NCBI GenBank assembly: GCA_945862235.1
Contig: CAMAYU010000007.1
Location: 1 to 64,000 of the forward strand
Length of the DNA stretch: 64,000 bases
Direction: 5' to 3'
Origin: Schlesneria paludicola DSM 18645
Lineage (GTDB): Bacteria; Planctomycetota; Planctomycetia; Planctomycetales; Planctomycetaceae
The notes under the pieces are model-generated. The model had not been told where the DNA came from and did no database searches. It was given only the letters and a program-made list of their open reading frames with translations. The position numbers and the translations under genes are program-made. Below are positions 34,703-43,553 of the stretch, piece by piece. Position 1 is the first letter of the stretch; each line of letters starts with the position of its first letter.

Positions 34703-35054
34703 TTATGAACTCGGAACCGTTGTGCGTGACAAGCGTCGAGATGTTTCAGAAGGAACTGTGGCGTGCAGCCTTCGACCGCGTCCTGTGCTACGCCGTGCAA
34801 GACAAACTCCCCAACCGCCCGAATCGAACCTGCGAACGCGAGGCATACAATCAACGCCCCCAATCCGCACAATTCAAAAAACGCCCCCAAAAAAAATCTC
34901 GGATGAACCCCAATTCTTGAGGCCCGGTGGCGTGGTGCGATCTGGGCCGTTTATACTCGTGCCCGCCGGTCTGAAGGTTCGATAACAGGTTGGCGTAGGC
35001 TGGCCGTTCGGCGGCTTTTGACTCACTTTTGGCGACAGCAGAGGGATCACTCGG

Positions 35055-35246
35055 ATGGCATCCAATCTTCCGAAGAACTTGGTGTTCGGCTCATTCGGCG
35101 CAGCGGGCTTGGTGGCGGTCCTCGCCATTCTCGACCTCGCGACCACGTTCCCGTTCGCGGGTTCGATGGTCATGGACATCCTCTTCATTCTGAGCGCCGC
35201 CATCGTCGGCTACCTCGCGTGGGATGCGTTCAAGGACATGGCGTGA
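35055..35246 (+). CDS. Small two-helix membrane protein
   Basis: A 63-residue protein with two hydrophobic helices: FGAAGLVAVLAILDLATTF and MVMDILFILSAAIVGYLAW. A GAGGGATCAC ribosome site precedes the ATG. I recall similar short proteins in planctomycetes, but no function is known. Length, hydrophobicity and ribosome site argue for a real gene. Confidence 0.7.
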   Translation: MASNLPKNLVFGSFGAAGLVAVLAILDLATTFPFAGSMVMDILFILSAAIVGYLAWDAFKDMA

Positions 35247-35265
35247 GCCGGAAGTTGGACGCCGC

Positions 35266-35571
35266 ATGTTCGAGATCGTGAAGCGAGTCACCAGCTTGCC
35301 CGTCCAGTTTGGCGGCGAACAACACACCGGCTGGCTCCCCGCAGGTGCTGCAGTTCCGCTGCCCACGCCCGCCATCGACGTATTGCTCGATATTGAGATT
35401 CAATCTGACGGGGATGGCTACTTGTTGTGCTACTCGTCACAGGACGGCACGGTGCATGGCGATACTTGGCACCAGTCAGTAGTCGAGGCAGAGAATGCCG
35501 CTGCAAAGGATTTCGGCGTGCGGCCATCACAGTGGGAACCGGGCCAAAATCCGGATGTCCAGCTCGGTTGA
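35266..35571 (+). CDS. Hypothetical protein
   Basis: A 101-residue protein from the ATG at 35266 (MFEIVKRVTSLPVQFGGEQH); the track start at 35224 overlaps the preceding gene. It shows alternating hydrophobic strands (VLLDIEIQSDGDGYLLCYSS) and a conserved-looking end (KDFGVRPSQWEP). There is no signal peptide or membrane segment. I do not recognise the family. It is convergent with the topoisomerase B gene, 6 bases away. Confidence 0.65.
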   Translation: MFEIVKRVTSLPVQFGGEQHTGWLPAGAAVPLPTPAIDVLLDIEIQSDGDGYLLCYSSQDGTVHGDTWHQSVVEAENAAAKDFGVRPSQWEPGQNPDVQLG

Positions 35572-35577
35572 TGGCGC

Positions 35578-37494
35578 TCACACATCGAGGTCGTCCACGA
35601 GGTTCGCCTCGCTCATGATGATGCGGTAGCGTTCGCTGGGGTCTTTGCCCAAGAGTTGCATGAACGTCTTTTCGGTCTCGATCACGCTGTCGATATCGAC
35701 GGCGAGCAGCGTGCGTGACTTGGGGTCGAGCGTCGTCTCCTTCAGTTGTTGGGCGTTCATTTCACCGAGGCCCTTGAACCGCTGAATCTCCACTTTGCGA
35801 TTGGCGGGAAGTGCGGCGAGCATTTCCTCCTTCTGAACGTCGTCCTGTGCGTAGGTCGTTTGAGTTCCGACTTGAATTTTGTAGAGCGGCGGTTGGGCGA
35901 GGAACAGTTTCTTGCCGGTGATGAGTTCCCGCATGTGACGGAAGAAGAACGTCAGCAGCAGCGTGCTGATGTGATAGCCGTCGCTGTCGGCGTCCATCAT
36001 GAGAATGATCCGGTCGTAACGGAGTCGGCGGACATCGAAGTTCGTGCCGATGCCGGTGCCGAGTGTCTCGACCAAATCCTTCAGTTCTTGGTTTTCGAGG
36101 ACCTTGGAAATGGTGAGCGATTCGGTGTTCAGCACTTTGCCGCGTAGAGGCAGCACCGCTTGATAGCGACTGTCGCGGCCCATTCCCGCAGAGCCACCGG
36201 CCGACTGACCTTCGACAATGAACAGCTCGGAATCGGCCGGGTTGGTCGAGCGGCAGTCGAGCAGTTTTCCGGGAAGGCTGGTGCGTCGCGTGGTCGCGGT
36301 TTTGCGACGGACCTCGCTGGCTGCTTCACGACTCGCCTGACGTGCTCGTGCGGCGAGGACAATCCGGCCGATGATCGCGTCGGCGATGGACGTGTTACTG
36401 CTGAGCCACGTCTCCATCGCGGGACGAATGAGACTCTCAACGGCGGCGGTCATCTCGGGGTTGTTCAGTTTCTCCTTCGTCTGGCCCTGAAACATTGGCT
36501 CGGAGAGAAAGACCGACAGGATGCCGAGGACTCCTTCGCGGATGTCGCCATTCTCGATCGCGATCCCTTTGAACTTGATGTCGTGAACGTCGAGATGATT
36601 TTTGACCGCCTTGCTGATCGCCGACCGGAAGCCCGATTCATGCGTCCCGCCGGCGTGAGTCCGGATGCCGTTGACGTAGCTGCGGACCTGTTCGTCCGTC
36701 GCCTCGGTCCAACGCAGCACCGCTTCGATTTTGATTTTGCCGTCGTCGCGCGAGATCGCGAACATCTGCTCATGCGTCGCTTTCTTCTGTCCTTCGGCCA
36801 GCACTTTTTCGAGGTACGCGGCGATGCCGTCGGCGTGGAGGTACTCGATCTTCTCCTTGCGCGCATCGTCGTGGAAGACGATCTTCAGACCGGCGTGGAT
36901 GTACGAGATGTCTTCCAGATGCTGCTTGATCGTCTCGGGGTTGAACGTCGTCTTGGAAAAGATTTCTTCATCCGGCCGAAAGAAAATCGTCGTCCCTCGC
37001 CCACGAAACGGTCGGACCTGTTTGACGGGCGTCGTCGGCTTGCCGCGCTTGTACCGCTGCGACCACTCGAAGCCGTCGCGATGGACGGTCGCTTCCATTT
37101 CGATGGAGAGGGCGTTCACGACGGACGAGCCAACACCGTGCAGACCGCCGCTGCGCGCATAGGCTTGACTCGAAAACTTGCCGCCGGAATGGAGCGTCGT
37201 GAGGATCGTTTCGAGCGCCGACTTCTTCGTCTTCGTGTGCATGTCAACGGGGATGCCTCGCCCGTCATCCTGCACCGAACACGACGCACCGTCCTTGTGC
37301 AGCGTGACGATGATCTCGTGACAGTGCCCAGCGAGATGCTCATCGACGCTGTTGTCGACGATCTCCCACAACAGGTGATGCAGCCCGCGCGTATCGACTC
37401 CGCCGATATACATCGACGGCCGCCGCCGCACGGCATCGAGACCTTCCAGAACTTCAATGTCGTCAGCGGTGTAGCGGGTGGGGTCGGTGGACAT
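35578..37494 (-). CDS. Type IIA topoisomerase subunit B (GyrB/ParE)
   Basis: A 638-residue protein. GHKL ATPase domain: EIVDNSVDEHLAGHC, DDGRGIPVDMHTKT and GLHGVGSSVVNALS. Transducer domain: GTHESGFRSAISKAVKNH. TOPRIM domain: ELFIVEGQSAGGSAGMGRDS and the metal-binding MMDADSDGYHIS (usually TDADVDGSHIR). It ends LKETTLDPKSRTLLAVDI...SERYRIIM. Its length fits ParE or a short GyrB without the E. coli-type insertion. It is 144 bases downstream of the A subunit on the same strand, so the pair is probably one operon. Whether this is gyrase, topo IV or a second paralogous pair cannot be settled from the window. Confidence 0.92.
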   Translation of the reverse strand: MSTDPTRYTADDIEVLEGLDAVRRRPSMYIGGVDTRGLHHLLWEIVDNSVDEHLAGHCHEIIVTLHKDGASCSVQDDGRGIPVDMHTKTKKSALETILTTLHSGGKFSSQAYARSGGLHGVGSSVVNALSIEMEATVHRDGFEWSQRYKRGKPTTPVKQVRPFRGRGTTIFFRPDEEIFSKTTFNPETIKQHLEDISYIHAGLKIVFHDDARKEKIEYLHADGIAAYLEKVLAEGQKKATHEQMFAISRDDGKIKIEAVLRWTEATDEQVRSYVNGIRTHAGGTHESGFRSAISKAVKNHLDVHDIKFKGIAIENGDIREGVLGILSVFLSEPMFQGQTKEKLNNPEMTAAVESLIRPAMETWLSSNTSIADAIIGRIVLAARARQASREAASEVRRKTATTRRTSLPGKLLDCRSTNPADSELFIVEGQSAGGSAGMGRDSRYQAVLPLRGKVLNTESLTISKVLENQELKDLVETLGTGIGTNFDVRRLRYDRIILMMDADSDGYHISTLLLTFFFRHMRELITGKKLFLAQPPLYKIQVGTQTTYAQDDVQKEEMLAALPANRKVEIQRFKGLGEMNAQQLKETTLDPKSRTLLAVDIDSVIETEKTFMQLLGKDPSERYRIIMSEANLVDDLDV

Positions 37495-37576
37495 GGCGAA
37501 ACTCAGTGGGAGGAACGGTGGAGTGATGGGAAGGTCCGTTGGAGGGCGGGTTCAGGTGGTTCAAAGTGAGTGGTTT

Positions 37577-37607
37577 CTGAGCGGGGCGGCGTAAGCCCCC
37601 CGCTCAG
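37577..37607. repeat. Short hairpin between topoisomerase A and B genes
   Basis: CTGAGCGGGG-CGGCGTAAGCC-CCCCGCTCAG forms a 10-bp perfect stem. It belongs to the GAGC-GGGCGG hairpin family. Being inside the probable operon, it might modulate A:B expression. Confidence 0.8.
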
Positions 37608-37638
37608 AGGTCTCATCACTAACCGCGCGAAGTACATC

Positions 37639-40041
37639 TCACCCCTCCATAGCCGCCCAATCGATCAGTTGGATATCCGGGCGGATGATTTCGATGAACG
37701 TGCTGCGTTGAGCGGCTCGGACTCCTTTGCCGCCTCGCGCGGAGAGTTCGTATTTCATCTGGCCGAAGACGAGGACTTTGTCGCCGCTGGTCTGCACGCG
37801 GAGGCAGTCGCTGGGACGAGCCATCTGGGCGGCACCGAGGACTTGGTCCGTGGGATCGCTGAGCTTGATGCCGCGCACGCCTTTGCCAGCTCCGGACAGA
37901 ATCGGCACTTCGTCGATCGCGAAGTGAGCGACTCGCGTTTGCTTGGTGGCGACGAAGAGCGACGTGGCGTCGCGCACGAGCTCGACCCATACAACACGGT
38001 CTCCCTCGACCAGACGGCAGTACTTGCGACCCGACTTCGTGGAGGGAGTCCGGAACAGTGAGAGCGGCAGGCGCATGATCTGCCCGTGCAGCGTGAGGGC
38101 CAGAAAATAGGGACTCGGCGGCAGGTCGTCCTTCGCTTCCGCATCGGCTGGCGTGAAGCGGGCGTCGGTGGAAAGAGCGGCCACGATGTTGATGCCGTCA
38201 CCCAACTTAACGTGTTTTGAAATCGGTTCGCCATAGCCCGATGAAGCGGGGATGTCGGTCAGGTTGAGCGTGTAGGCGACGCCATCCGCCGCGAAGAAGA
38301 TCGCGGTGTCGGTCGTGCTGCCGGGGATGACATCGAGGACCGAATCCCCTTCACGCACGCGCGTCGTCTCGACGCTTTGCAGCCGCCCGACACGCTTGAT
38401 CCAACCTTCGCGCGTCAGCACGACGTTCGTGTTCTCTTTGACAATGTACGTCGCCGCATCGAACTCGACGATCTCTTCACTGCTGCCAATCGCCGTGCGG
38501 CGCTTGTCGGAATGCTTGGTCCCGAATTCTTCGAGTTCGGTACGAATGACCTTCCACAACAGCTTCTCACTGGCCAGCAGCTTGCGCAACTTTTCGGCGG
38601 CCTTTTGTTGCTCGCCCAACTCATCAAGGATCGTGTTGATCTCGAGCGTTGAGATGCGATAGAGCTGCAGTTCGAGGATCGCCATCGTCTGCTCTTCGTC
38701 GAGCGGGAAGACCTTCATCAGCTTCTCGGCCGCGTCGCGTTTGCCGCTGCTCGCGCGAATGATCTTCAACGCGCGGTCCAAGTCGTTGAAGAGGAGGGCG
38801 AAGCCTTCGAGGATGTGGATGCGGTGCTCGTGCTGGCGCAGTTGGAACTCAAACCGCAGCCGCACTGTTTTGAGCCGAAACGTCAGAAAGTGCCGAACCA
38901 TATCGACAAGGTTCAGCCGCAGCGGCCCGAGCGTGCCGTGTTCATCCGGGACGAGGCACGTCGGGTTGTACGCGAAGTTTTGTTCGAGGGCCGTGTGCTT
39001 GTAGAGGTACGTCATCACCGTCGCGGGATCGGTCCCCGGTTTGAGATCGAGGACGATGCGGAGGCCGTTCTTGTCGTCGGTCTCATCGTTCGAGTCGATC
39101 AGTTGCGGCACCTTCTTGCTGTTGACGATCGCTCCGATTTCGGAGGCGACCGGGCCGGAATCGACTCCGTAGGGGAGCGAGTAGATGACGATGCGAGTCT
39201 CGACGACCGCCTTCTTCTCTTTGTCGAGCCTCCATTCGGCCCGGACCTTCATGCTGCCGCGCCCCTCTTCGTAGATGGTCCTCAATTCCTTGCGGTCGGT
39301 CATGAGGCGACCGCCGAGAGGGAAGTCTGGCCCCTTGATGTGCCTCAGCAGGTCTTTGGTCTCGGACTCCGGCTCGTCGATCAGTTGGAGACAGGCCGCG
39401 ATCACTTCGCCCAAGTTGTGCGGCGGGATGTTCGTCGCCATGCCGACCGCGATCCCGGTCGCGCCGTTGACGAGCAGGTTCGGAAACTGAGCGGGCAACA
39501 CGACCGGTTCGTTCTTGCGGCCGTCGTAGTTCGGGCGCATCTCAACCGTTTGGTACCGCAGCTCGGTCATGAGCTGTTCGGAGATCGCGGTGAGTCGCGC
39601 TTCGGTGTACCGATCGGCGGCGGCGGGAAGGCCCATGATCGAGCCGAAGTTCCCCTGCGGATGGATCAGCGGGTAACGGAGCGTAAAGTCCTGTGCCATC
39701 CGAACGAGCGCGTCATAGATCGCCATCGGCCCGTGCGGGTGATAGTCGCCGCTCGTATCACCGGCAATTTTCGCGCACTTGTACGGCTTGCTGTCGGCCG
39801 TGAGGCGCAGCCCCTCGAACATGACGTACAGGATGCGACGCTGCACCGGCTTAAGACCGTCGCGCACGTCAGGCAGCGCGCGCGACGTGATGACCGACAT
39901 CGCGTAGTTCAAGTACCGCCGCCGCGTCTCCTGACCGAGCGACACATAGTGAATGCGATCTTCGGGTTCATCACCGTCACTAACATTCGCCGCATCCGAA
40001 TTCCGTTTCGCCAACGTGGCCTCCTTGCCGTGTTGTCTCAT
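37639..40041 (-). CDS. Type IIA topoisomerase subunit A (GyrA/ParC)
   Basis: An 800-residue protein. The breakage-reunion domain is clear: YLNYAMSVITSRALPDVRDG, RRILYVMFEGL, GDYHPHGPMAIYDALVRMAQ and the catalytic tyrosine in AAADRYTEARL (Tyr145). The tower and coiled-coil region contains ALLFNDLDRALKIIRASSGK. The C-terminal domain has beta-pinwheel blades (EGWIKRVGRLQSVET, HGQIMRLPLSLFRTP). A canonical GyrA box (QRRGGKG) at the start of the C-terminal domain is not seen. A related ARGGKG occurs only near the end (KYELSARGGKGVRAAQR), so gyrase (supercoiling) activity is uncertain. Confidence 0.92.
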   Translation of the reverse strand: MRQHGKEATLAKRNSDAANVSDGDEPEDRIHYVSLGQETRRRYLNYAMSVITSRALPDVRDGLKPVQRRILYVMFEGLRLTADSKPYKCAKIAGDTSGDYHPHGPMAIYDALVRMAQDFTLRYPLIHPQGNFGSIMGLPAAADRYTEARLTAISEQLMTELRYQTVEMRPNYDGRKNEPVVLPAQFPNLLVNGATGIAVGMATNIPPHNLGEVIAACLQLIDEPESETKDLLRHIKGPDFPLGGRLMTDRKELRTIYEEGRGSMKVRAEWRLDKEKKAVVETRIVIYSLPYGVDSGPVASEIGAIVNSKKVPQLIDSNDETDDKNGLRIVLDLKPGTDPATVMTYLYKHTALEQNFAYNPTCLVPDEHGTLGPLRLNLVDMVRHFLTFRLKTVRLRFEFQLRQHEHRIHILEGFALLFNDLDRALKIIRASSGKRDAAEKLMKVFPLDEEQTMAILELQLYRISTLEINTILDELGEQQKAAEKLRKLLASEKLLWKVIRTELEEFGTKHSDKRRTAIGSSEEIVEFDAATYIVKENTNVVLTREGWIKRVGRLQSVETTRVREGDSVLDVIPGSTTDTAIFFAADGVAYTLNLTDIPASSGYGEPISKHVKLGDGINIVAALSTDARFTPADAEAKDDLPPSPYFLALTLHGQIMRLPLSLFRTPSTKSGRKYCRLVEGDRVVWVELVRDATSLFVATKQTRVAHFAIDEVPILSGAGKGVRGIKLSDPTDQVLGAAQMARPSDCLRVQTSGDKVLVFGQMKYELSARGGKGVRAAQRSTFIEIIRPDIQLIDWAAMEG

Positions 40042-40441
40042 GTGGTCCCGCTTTGGAGCGTCATCACCGAACGGCCGACTCCTTGGCTTGAGACACTTAT
40101 CGTCTCTTGAAGTCCGGCGGTTGACCTCGCAATGAAATTGGGGGGAGCTAATCCATCACTCAGCCCCATCCAAACGTCACACTGCGTGAACTTTAATGGT
40201 CAATCAGACTCTAGCGAAGCCGCCGACTGAATGGGATATGCGGGTTGTACAGCGGCATCTAAGCCGTTGGCGAGTCACAGGTTGCCAATTTACGGGGACC
40301 AAGACCGACGCACACGGAATGACTCATTCAAGCGGACCTCTCTGGCCGAAAGCTTGATGTACTCGGTGAGGAGCGCTGACTGGGGGCGAAGCCAATTTTG
40401 CCTCGCCACACAGATCAGCCAGAAATCCAGGGAGGGATTTG
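40042..40441. other. Divergent intergenic region, topoisomerase A / secreted cluster
   Basis: 400 bases without a credible gene. It must hold the promoter of the secreted-protein cluster. I see no strong consensus promoter. Confidence 0.45.
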
Positions 40442-41065
40442 ATGAAACGCCACTTGTTCTCATTCGCAGCCTGCACGAAGTTCGCAGCCTGCACGAAGTT
40501 CGCAGCCTGCACCGTGGTTCTCTCAGCATTCATGCTGCCGACGGCACGTGCTGATGAAGAGTTCTCGGATCCGTTTGCGGCGGAACTCGCAGCGCCACCA
40601 GCGCTCGCGTTTGAAGAGGCCACAGTCGAGGCGAGCGCCGAGACCAATGTGGTTCCTTTGTTGTATGCCCCGCCAGAGGTTCCGGCTCAGCCCGCGATCC
40701 TTCAGCAGAGCGGCATGATGCAGCAGGTCGCTCCACAGCCGGTTGGCGCGGGGGCGGGGATGATGGCTCCGCTGGGACCGCAGCAACAGCAGGGCTATGT
40801 CCGACTGAATGCTCCGCTCTACCCGTCACCCAAGCCAAACATTCCGATCTGGACGGGTTCGACGATGATTACAAATCAGGCGTTCGCGCCTCATGAGATG
40901 CTTTATCCGCACACTTATAAAGCGATTTATCCCCCGTTCTATCACAAGGTCAAAGGGGGCTGGATTGTGACGCCGTTCGGCGTGCGATCTCACGAACGTT
41001 GGGAGCTGCAAGGAACGCAAGTTCAGGTGAAGTACCGTTCGCAACAACCGGGTTGGTTTCGTTGA
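40442..41065 (+). CDS. Secreted hypothetical protein A of the four-gene cluster
   Basis: A 207-residue protein. The ATG at 40442 follows GGGAGGG. The signal peptide contains a threefold FAACTK/FAACTK/FAACTV repeat and then VVLSAFMLPTARA. The mature part is Pro/Gln/Met-rich (LQQSGMMQQVAPQPVGAGAG), then a Tyr/Pro-rich C-terminal domain (MLYPHTYKAIYPPFYHKVKG, GWIVTPFGVRSHERWE). I do not recognise a Pfam family. With its three neighbours it looks like a small exported structural or surface protein. Confidence 0.75.
   Translation: MKRHLFSFAACTKFAACTKFAACTVVLSAFMLPTARADEEFSDPFAAELAAPPALAFEEATVEASAETNVVPLLYAPPEVPAQPAILQQSGMMQQVAPQPVGAGAGMMAPLGPQQQQGYVRLNAPLYPSPKPNIPIWTGSTMITNQAFAPHEMLYPHTYKAIYPPFYHKVKGGWIVTPFGVRSHERWELQGTQVQVKYRSQQPGWFR
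40463..40516 (+). repeat. 18-bp tandem repeat (three units) inside a signal peptide
   Basis: TTCGCAGCCTGCACGAAG is present twice exactly and a third time with the last bases changed (...CACCGTG). The unit is 18 bases, so the frame is kept and six residues (FAACTK) are added per copy. Confidence 0.95.
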
Positions 41066-41149
41066 GACCCGCGTTGGAACGGGAGCTTGTGAATTCGAAA
41101 TGCCTTGGCCCTGTCTGTGAAACGTTCTTTCGGCCGTGAAGGTTGCCTC

Positions 41150-41500
41150 ATGAATGGCAGATTTAGTGATCTTCGAGTTGGTCTCGCAGCCCTCGTTTGT
41201 GGTGCGGGATTGATGTTCACAGCCTCTGAGTCGTACTCGGCGGAGCCCGGTGCGAAGGTGCCGGCCCAGGCGGTGGGGCGAGTTTATCGGACGGCATATG
41301 GCGCGGTGTCGAACAATGACGCACACCTGAACTGCGAACACGAAGACGGGCGGACAAAGCAGTGGGACGAATGCCGCTGGGGCGGGCGATTGCACGCTCG
41401 ACCCAAAGCCTACTGCAACGAGAAGGAAGCTTGGCATCTGTATATTAGAGGTGTCGGGCCCGCAATCCATGAGCGGCCAGCCGCTCGACCGTACTGGTGA
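41150..41500 (+). CDS. Secreted hypothetical protein B of the four-gene cluster
   Basis: A 116-residue protein from the ATG at 41150 (GAAGG upstream). The signal peptide is LRVGLAALVCGAGLMFTASE, cleaved near SYSAE. The mature part has three cysteines (LNCEHEDG, DECRWGG, AYCNEKE) and several His/Trp residues, and ends RPAARPYW. It lies 84 bases after gene A and 194 bases before gene C. Function unknown. Confidence 0.7.
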   Translation: MNGRFSDLRVGLAALVCGAGLMFTASESYSAEPGAKVPAQAVGRVYRTAYGAVSNNDAHLNCEHEDGRTKQWDECRWGGRLHARPKAYCNEKEAWHLYIRGVGPAIHERPAARPYW

Positions 41501-41694
41501 ATGACGCATTGATATGAGGTGAGTCTCTGATCGGGCGCGGCAGCACGTTCAGCCACTCACCATGTGTCTGAACGAGTTGTTGTGACACGAAGACCGGGCA
41601 ACGAAACCTTGACGAGGGACTTCTCTCGATGGGCTTGCAGTTGCGACGAAGACGATTACCGCCGCAGGTCGGCGTGAAGGGAAGGATCTGAGAG

Positions 41695-42372
41695 ATGAAA
41701 CCGCTATTCCAGACCATCGTGCGTACATCGTTCGCGGCCGGACTGAGCTTGCTCGCGTGTGCGGGTGTCTACGCTCAGGACGACTCCGAGGGAATCGTTC
41801 GCATCAGCAAGCCGAAGACCGCCGCCGTGATGACACAGCAGGTGAGTCCCGCATCGTTTGGCCACCATCAAGGGACGGTGGTGCAGGAGAACTGCAACGC
41901 TCAGGGTGGCGGAAGTTGCCAGTCGGGCAACGGTTCGTGTCCGTCCCCATTCCGCGAGGACTGGCGAACTGCGGATTGGAACGGCGACTATCGGGGATCG
42001 ACATTGCATATGCGGACTCAGGGGCACAGCCTTGCGATGGAGGAACGCTGGTGCAATCGATTTGGTCATCAGCCGGGCATGTACTACCACGATGAATCTG
42101 GTCAGGCGATGGTCGATTACTTCCGCTGCAAGTTCAAATACTTCATCCCCACAGGAGCGGGTGGAGCGGGGGTTCCGATTGTCGGCAAGTATGGTCGCGT
42201 CTATCCGCAAGACCCGCATTACTTCGATCAGCGTGATGGCCAAGTTTGGGCGGCTCAAGGTTACGGCGCTCCGATGGCCGTGCCGCTCGCGCCGGTTGTC
42301 GGCCACACCTACAACTATGGCTGGGGCATTCCTTCCAGCCGCCTGACGCCCATTTCGCACCCGGCTTATTGA
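41695..42372 (+). CDS. Secreted hypothetical protein C of the four-gene cluster
   Basis: A 225-residue protein preceded by GAAGGATCTGAGAG. The signal peptide is TIVRTSFAAGLSLLACAGVY-AQ. The mature N-terminus DDSEGIVRISKPK is shared with gene D (DTSAPGIVRITDSK), as is a short Cys/Gly/Gln-rich motif (NAQGGGSCQSGNGSC). The C-terminal half is Tyr/Gly-rich (HQPGMYYHDESGQAMVDYFR, HTYNYGWGIPSSRLTP). The shared motifs show that C and D are paralogues. Confidence 0.75.
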   Translation: MKPLFQTIVRTSFAAGLSLLACAGVYAQDDSEGIVRISKPKTAAVMTQQVSPASFGHHQGTVVQENCNAQGGGSCQSGNGSCPSPFREDWRTADWNGDYRGSTLHMRTQGHSLAMEERWCNRFGHQPGMYYHDESGQAMVDYFRCKFKYFIPTGAGGAGVPIVGKYGRVYPQDPHYFDQRDGQVWAAQGYGAPMAVPLAPVVGHTYNYGWGIPSSRLTPISHPAY

Positions 42373-42434
42373 TGGCGTTGCCGACAATAGTCGAAATCGG
42401 GTGCTCCCGGATTCTTAGCTGCAATCACAGACAA

Positions 42435-42463
42435 GAGTCCGAGGGCTTACGCCGCCCGGCTCA
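42435..42463. repeat. Weak hairpin of the GAGC-GGGCGG family
   Basis: GAG-TCCGA-GGGC-TTACGCC-GCCC-GGCTC pairs imperfectly. It is the inverted version of the core GGGCGGCGTAAGCCC seen at 37577-37607 and lies between genes C and D. Confidence 0.5.
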
Positions 42464-42591
42464 CCGCTTCTGTCGGAAACGTCGTTGATGACTTTCTGGC
42501 GACACACCTTCCCGGCAGCACGACGTACTGTCCGCCGGACACTCCTACTCGCGACAGCGGCCTTTCGCCCGTGACCTGAAGGAACAGACGC

Positions 42592-43362
42592 ATGAACTCC
42601 CTGAAACTGAACTGGCTGGCTGCAGTTGCGATGTTGGTGGCTCCCGCCGTGGTTCCGATGGCTCAAGCTCAAGACACGAGTGCGCCAGGTATCGTCCGAA
42701 TCACAGACAGCAAGCCGCGGTTGACGGCTCAGCCCGCCTCGTTCCACGGTCATCGACACACGGCTGTTTACGGTGATTCGGGAAGCTGCCCCACCGGAGA
42801 ATGCCAGAACGGGAACTGCCAAACCGGTCACGGTTGCTTCGCCGAGCGGTACTGCGGCAAGAACTCGCCCGATCACGGCTATTCGCCACCGGCGAAGTAC
42901 CCGCTGCACCGACGCGGAGTGCAATACACGAGCAACTTTCCGAACCAGTGGTACGGATTACCAGGCAGTGAGTTGGCCGGTGGTTATCCGATGGTCTATC
43001 AAGCGACCGACACGACTCAGCTCGGCTTCTACTATCAGCACGTTCCTTACTGGCAGCCGAACCGCAACATGATGCCGCAGCGACCGGTACCGGCGCAGTG
43101 GAACATTGTCGCTCCCCCCTACAACTTGAACCTCTTTGCCGGTCAAGGGGGGTGTCCGGCCAACGGATACAGCGGCAACGGAAACTGTCCAGTACAACCC
43201 CAACAGGGAGTCCCCGTTCAACAGGGCGTTCCTCAACCGGTTGAGACCCCGAACGCTGTGCCGATGCAGAATGCTCCCGCCCCGGCCGCCGGGCTTCCGC
43301 CATCACCGCGTGAAATTCAGAACTCCGCCGAGAGCGACCACATTCGCCGTGCGGCCTTCTAA
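42592..43362 (+). CDS. Secreted hypothetical protein D of the four-gene cluster
   Basis: A 256-residue protein preceded by AAGGA. The signal peptide is NWLAAVAMLVAPAVVPMAQA. After the shared GIVRITDSK and SFHGHRHTAV motifs comes a Cys-rich patch (GSCPTGECQNGNCQTGHGC, six further Cys nearby). Then follow PPAKYPLHRRGVQYTSNFPN, aromatic-rich sequence, and a Pro/Gln-rich tail (QQGVPVQQGVPQPVETP). It is probably an exported, disulfide-bonded surface protein. A terminator follows. Confidence 0.75.
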   Translation: MNSLKLNWLAAVAMLVAPAVVPMAQAQDTSAPGIVRITDSKPRLTAQPASFHGHRHTAVYGDSGSCPTGECQNGNCQTGHGCFAERYCGKNSPDHGYSPPAKYPLHRRGVQYTSNFPNQWYGLPGSELAGGYPMVYQATDTTQLGFYYQHVPYWQPNRNMMPQRPVPAQWNIVAPPYNLNLFAGQGGCPANGYSGNGNCPVQPQQGVPVQQGVPQPVETPNAVPMQNAPAPAAGLPPSPREIQNSAESDHIRRAAF

Positions 43363-43396
43363 AGTCGGTTCGTTGGACTCGATCGTTGTTAAAGAG

Positions 43397-43431
43397 GGAA
43401 GGGCAAGCGTTCGGCTTGCCCTTCCTCGTTT
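43397..43431 (+). terminator. Hairpin terminator closing the secreted cluster
   Basis: GGAAGGGCAAGC-GTTCG-GCTTGCCCTTCC is a 12-bp perfect stem followed by TCGTTTG. The T-tract is short, but position and stability suggest a terminator between gene D and the RuBisCO-like gene. Confidence 0.6.
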
Positions 43432-43553
43432 GAAGCGCCTCGTTGAGCTGATGCCTTCGTGTTCGCTCAAGGGTTGGTTGACGCTCGTCTGGGCCTTTGG
43501 TACGTCTCTGCCAGACCTGACACAACCTGCATCCTGCTCTTCTGAAATTCGAC

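Noticed and set aside
34666-34920. 84-aa ORF after the DUF1501 gene
   Set aside because: It begins inside a terminator-like hairpin, has no ribosome site, and degenerates into a Lys/Pro-rich tail.
36160-37569. 469-aa plus-strand ORF opposite the topoisomerase B gene (and 38815-40110, opposite topoisomerase A)
   Set aside because: Both are antisense shadows of strongly conserved genes, with Arg/Asp/His-biased composition and no domain.
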